This document shows positions 5,684-6,913 of a DNA stretch of 6,913 nucleotides, one piece after another. The notes under the pieces were generated by a model. The model searched no databases and was not told where the DNA came from. It saw only the letters and a list, made by a program, of their open reading frames with translations. The position numbers were made by a program, and so were the translations under genes. Source of the stretch: Phycisphaerales bacterium (GTDB lineage: Bacteria > Planctomycetota > Phycisphaerae > Phycisphaerales > SM1A02); NCBI GenBank assembly GCA_007125255.1, contig SLDM01000240.1, positions 1-6,913 on the forward strand, given 5' to 3'. How positions within the stretch are numbered: the stretch's first letter is position 1; each line of letters opens with the position of its first letter.

Positions 5684-6811
5684 TCAACCCTTCAGAGATT
5701 CCGGATTCAAAGCCGCCAGATCGTCCGCGATGAACACGCCGTCACGACGAATGACTTCACCGTCGAAGACAATCGTTCCGCCGCCGTACTCCTCGCGCTG
5801 GATGAGCACGAGGTCCCAGTGGATGTCCGATCGGTTGCCGTTGTCCGCATCCTCGTACGCCTGGCCGGGCGTGAAGTGCAGTGAACCGGCGATCTTCTCA
5901 TCAAAGAGGATATCCTTCATCGGCTTCATGATAAACGGGTTGAATCCGATCGCGAACTCGCCGACGAACCGCGCGCCGGCATCGGTGTCGAAGATCGAGT
6001 TCAGGATATCGTTGTCACCGCCTTCACAGCTCGCCTTGACGATCCGGCCGTCCTTGAACTCAAGCCGGATGTTCTCGAAGCTCTCGCCCTCGAAGATGGT
6101 CGGCGTGTTGAACTGAATCACGCCGTTCACGGACTCCTTGACGGGTGCGGTAAAGCACTCGCCATCGGGAATGTTGTGGGAGCCGGTACAGGGAATGACC
6201 GGGATGTTCCTGATTGAAAAGGTCAGATCCGTCTCGCCCGGCCCCTTGAGGTGGACGCGGTCGGCCTTGCCCATGCGCTCGGCCAGCGGCGCGACGGCCC
6301 GGGCCATCTTCTCATAATCCAGTGTGCAGACATCGAAGTAGAACTGCTCGAACCGTTCGGTGTTCATCTGCGCAAGCTGGGCCATGCTCGCCGTCGGCCA
6401 GCGCAGGGCGCACCACTTGGTATGGTTGACGCGCTGATCGATGTGTACCGGGTTCATGTAGTGCTTGCCGTACATCTTCATGATCTCTTCGGGCAGGCCG
6501 GCCATCTCGCTCACGTTCTGCGAGCCGCGCAGGCCGATGTACGCCTGCATCTTCTTCATCCGTTCAATGTCACAGAACGCCCACGTCCTGATCTGCTCTT
6601 CCGTGGCGTCCTGGACCAGCTCGCGGATCAGCCGCGTGCTCCGCAGCGCGACGTGCGGGTGTCCGCCGGCCCTGCGGCAGGCCTTGACCAGCGTCGCCAC
6701 CGCGGCGTCGGGAACGTCAAAAGCCTCGATCAGCAGGTGTTCACCCGGCTGGATCGAGGTGGAGTGTTCGATGAGAAGTGTGGCGAGCCGTTCGAATCGA
6801 GGGTCAATCAT
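5684..6811 (-). CDS. M29-family metallo-aminopeptidase (AmpS/AmpT-like)
   Basis: The 375-residue protein matches the M29 family, cytoplasmic exopeptidases that release N-terminal amino acids using two metal ions. All expected ligand positions are visible: E218 in NIPDGECFTAP, E285 in VGEFAIGFN, H312 in GSLHFTPGQAYE, Y319 seven residues later, and H331 and D333 in SDIHWDLV. The N-terminus (MIDPRFERLATLLIEHS, then QPGEHLLIEA) is the typical family start, and length is close to the usual 370-420. Start 6811 was chosen because the longer frame from ATG 6868 adds 19 Gly/Ala/Arg residues with no family similarity and no ribosome-binding site. No Shine-Dalgarno precedes 6811 either; a TAGAAT box 7 nt upstream suggests a leaderless mRNA. 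Likely roles are peptide turnover and amino-acid recycling. The lipoprotein gene follows after 70 nt. Confidence 0.92.
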   Translation of the reverse strand: MIDPRFERLATLLIEHSTSIQPGEHLLIEAFDVPDAAVATLVKACRRAGGHPHVALRSTRLIRELVQDATEEQIRTWAFCDIERMKKMQAYIGLRGSQNVSEMAGLPEEIMKMYGKHYMNPVHIDQRVNHTKWCALRWPTASMAQLAQMNTERFEQFYFDVCTLDYEKMARAVAPLAERMGKADRVHLKGPGETDLTFSIRNIPVIPCTGSHNIPDGECFTAPVKESVNGVIQFNTPTIFEGESFENIRLEFKDGRIVKASCEGGDNDILNSIFDTDAGARFVGEFAIGFNPFIMKPMKDILFDEKIAGSLHFTPGQAYEDADNGNRSDIHWDLVLIQREEYGGGTIVFDGEVIRRDGVFIADDLAALNPESLKG

Positions 6812-6818
6812 GCCGGCG

Positions 6819-6824
6819 ATTCTA
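6819..6824 (-). promoter_or_regulatory. Possible -10 box of the aminopeptidase gene
   Basis: TAGAAT on the minus strand (5 of 6 matches to TATAAT) ends 7 nt before ATG 6811, which would put transcription start at or next to the ATG. No convincing -35 box is seen in the very GC-rich stretch upstream. Confidence 0.4.
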
Positions 6825-6845
6825 GCGGAACTTCCCGCGTCGGCG

Positions 6846-6863
6846 CGGCGGGTCGCCCCGCCG
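6846..6863. other. GC-rich perfect hairpin upstream of the aminopeptidase gene
   Basis: CGGCGGG (6846-6852) and CCCGCCG (6857-6863) form a 7-bp all-GC stem around TCGC. No T-run follows on either strand, so it is not a standard intrinsic terminator. It sits just upstream of the proposed -10 box, where it might affect initiation, or it may be a by-product of high G+C. Confidence 0.4.
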
Positions 6864-6913
6864 ACCATCAGAGACGGTCAGTCGTTTCGGCGCCGCCGCG
6901 CCCCCGGGTTGAG

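Noticed and set aside
6812..6868. ATG 6868 as start of the aminopeptidase
   Set aside because: It adds 19 residues with no family similarity, includes the GC hairpin in coding sequence, and has no ribosome-binding site.

Overview
The window (roughly 60% G+C by eye) looks like chromosomal DNA from a member of the Planctomycetota, probably class Phycisphaerae. The best clue is the small membrane protein at 4096-4725: an N-terminal membrane helix, an exported segment with a G-W-P-x-R motif, a W-P-G-F motif before a second helix, and a C-terminal CxxCGYDL...CPECG zinc ribbon. I recall this architecture as a typical planctomycete paralogue family. The taxonomic call is an inference, not a database result.

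Layout. 1-242 is non-coding or undetermined and carries a 148-bp-period tandem repeat that begins exactly at the window edge. 243-2570 (minus strand) encodes the two E1 subunits of a 2-oxo acid dehydrogenase complex, alpha upstream of beta, with an unusually long 165-nt spacer. A 198-nt divergent intergenic region (2571-2768) separates alpha from a plus-strand PLP aminotransferase of the aspartate aminotransferase type (2769-4013). Next come an array of four 15-bp repeats (4020-4079) and the small zinc-ribbon membrane protein. That gene converges on, and overlaps by 12 nt, a minus-strand lipoprotein of unknown function (4714-5613). The lipoprotein gene follows an M29-family metallo-aminopeptidase gene (5684-6811, minus) by 70 nt, so the two may be co-transcribed.

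How the genes fit together. Most of the window is central and amino-acid metabolism: oxidative decarboxylation of a 2-oxo acid, transamination, and removal of amino acids from peptides. The 2-oxo acid dehydrogenase is incomplete here, since no E2 or E3 gene is present. I do not see a mobile element, CRISPR array, phage gene, defence or toxin system, rRNA or tRNA.

No clear new multi-gene system is visible. The points most worth a second look are the tandem repeat at the left edge (protein-like readings on both strands), the 15-bp repeat array ahead of the membrane protein, two genes whose -10-like boxes sit so close to the start codon that leaderless transcripts are plausible, the cysteine-clustered orphan lipoprotein, and an apparent excess of GATC and CGATCG. 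Two start codons were moved inward from the longest reading frame (lipoprotein to 5613, aminopeptidase to 6811), and the membrane protein is started at ATG 4096 rather than at TTG 4021.
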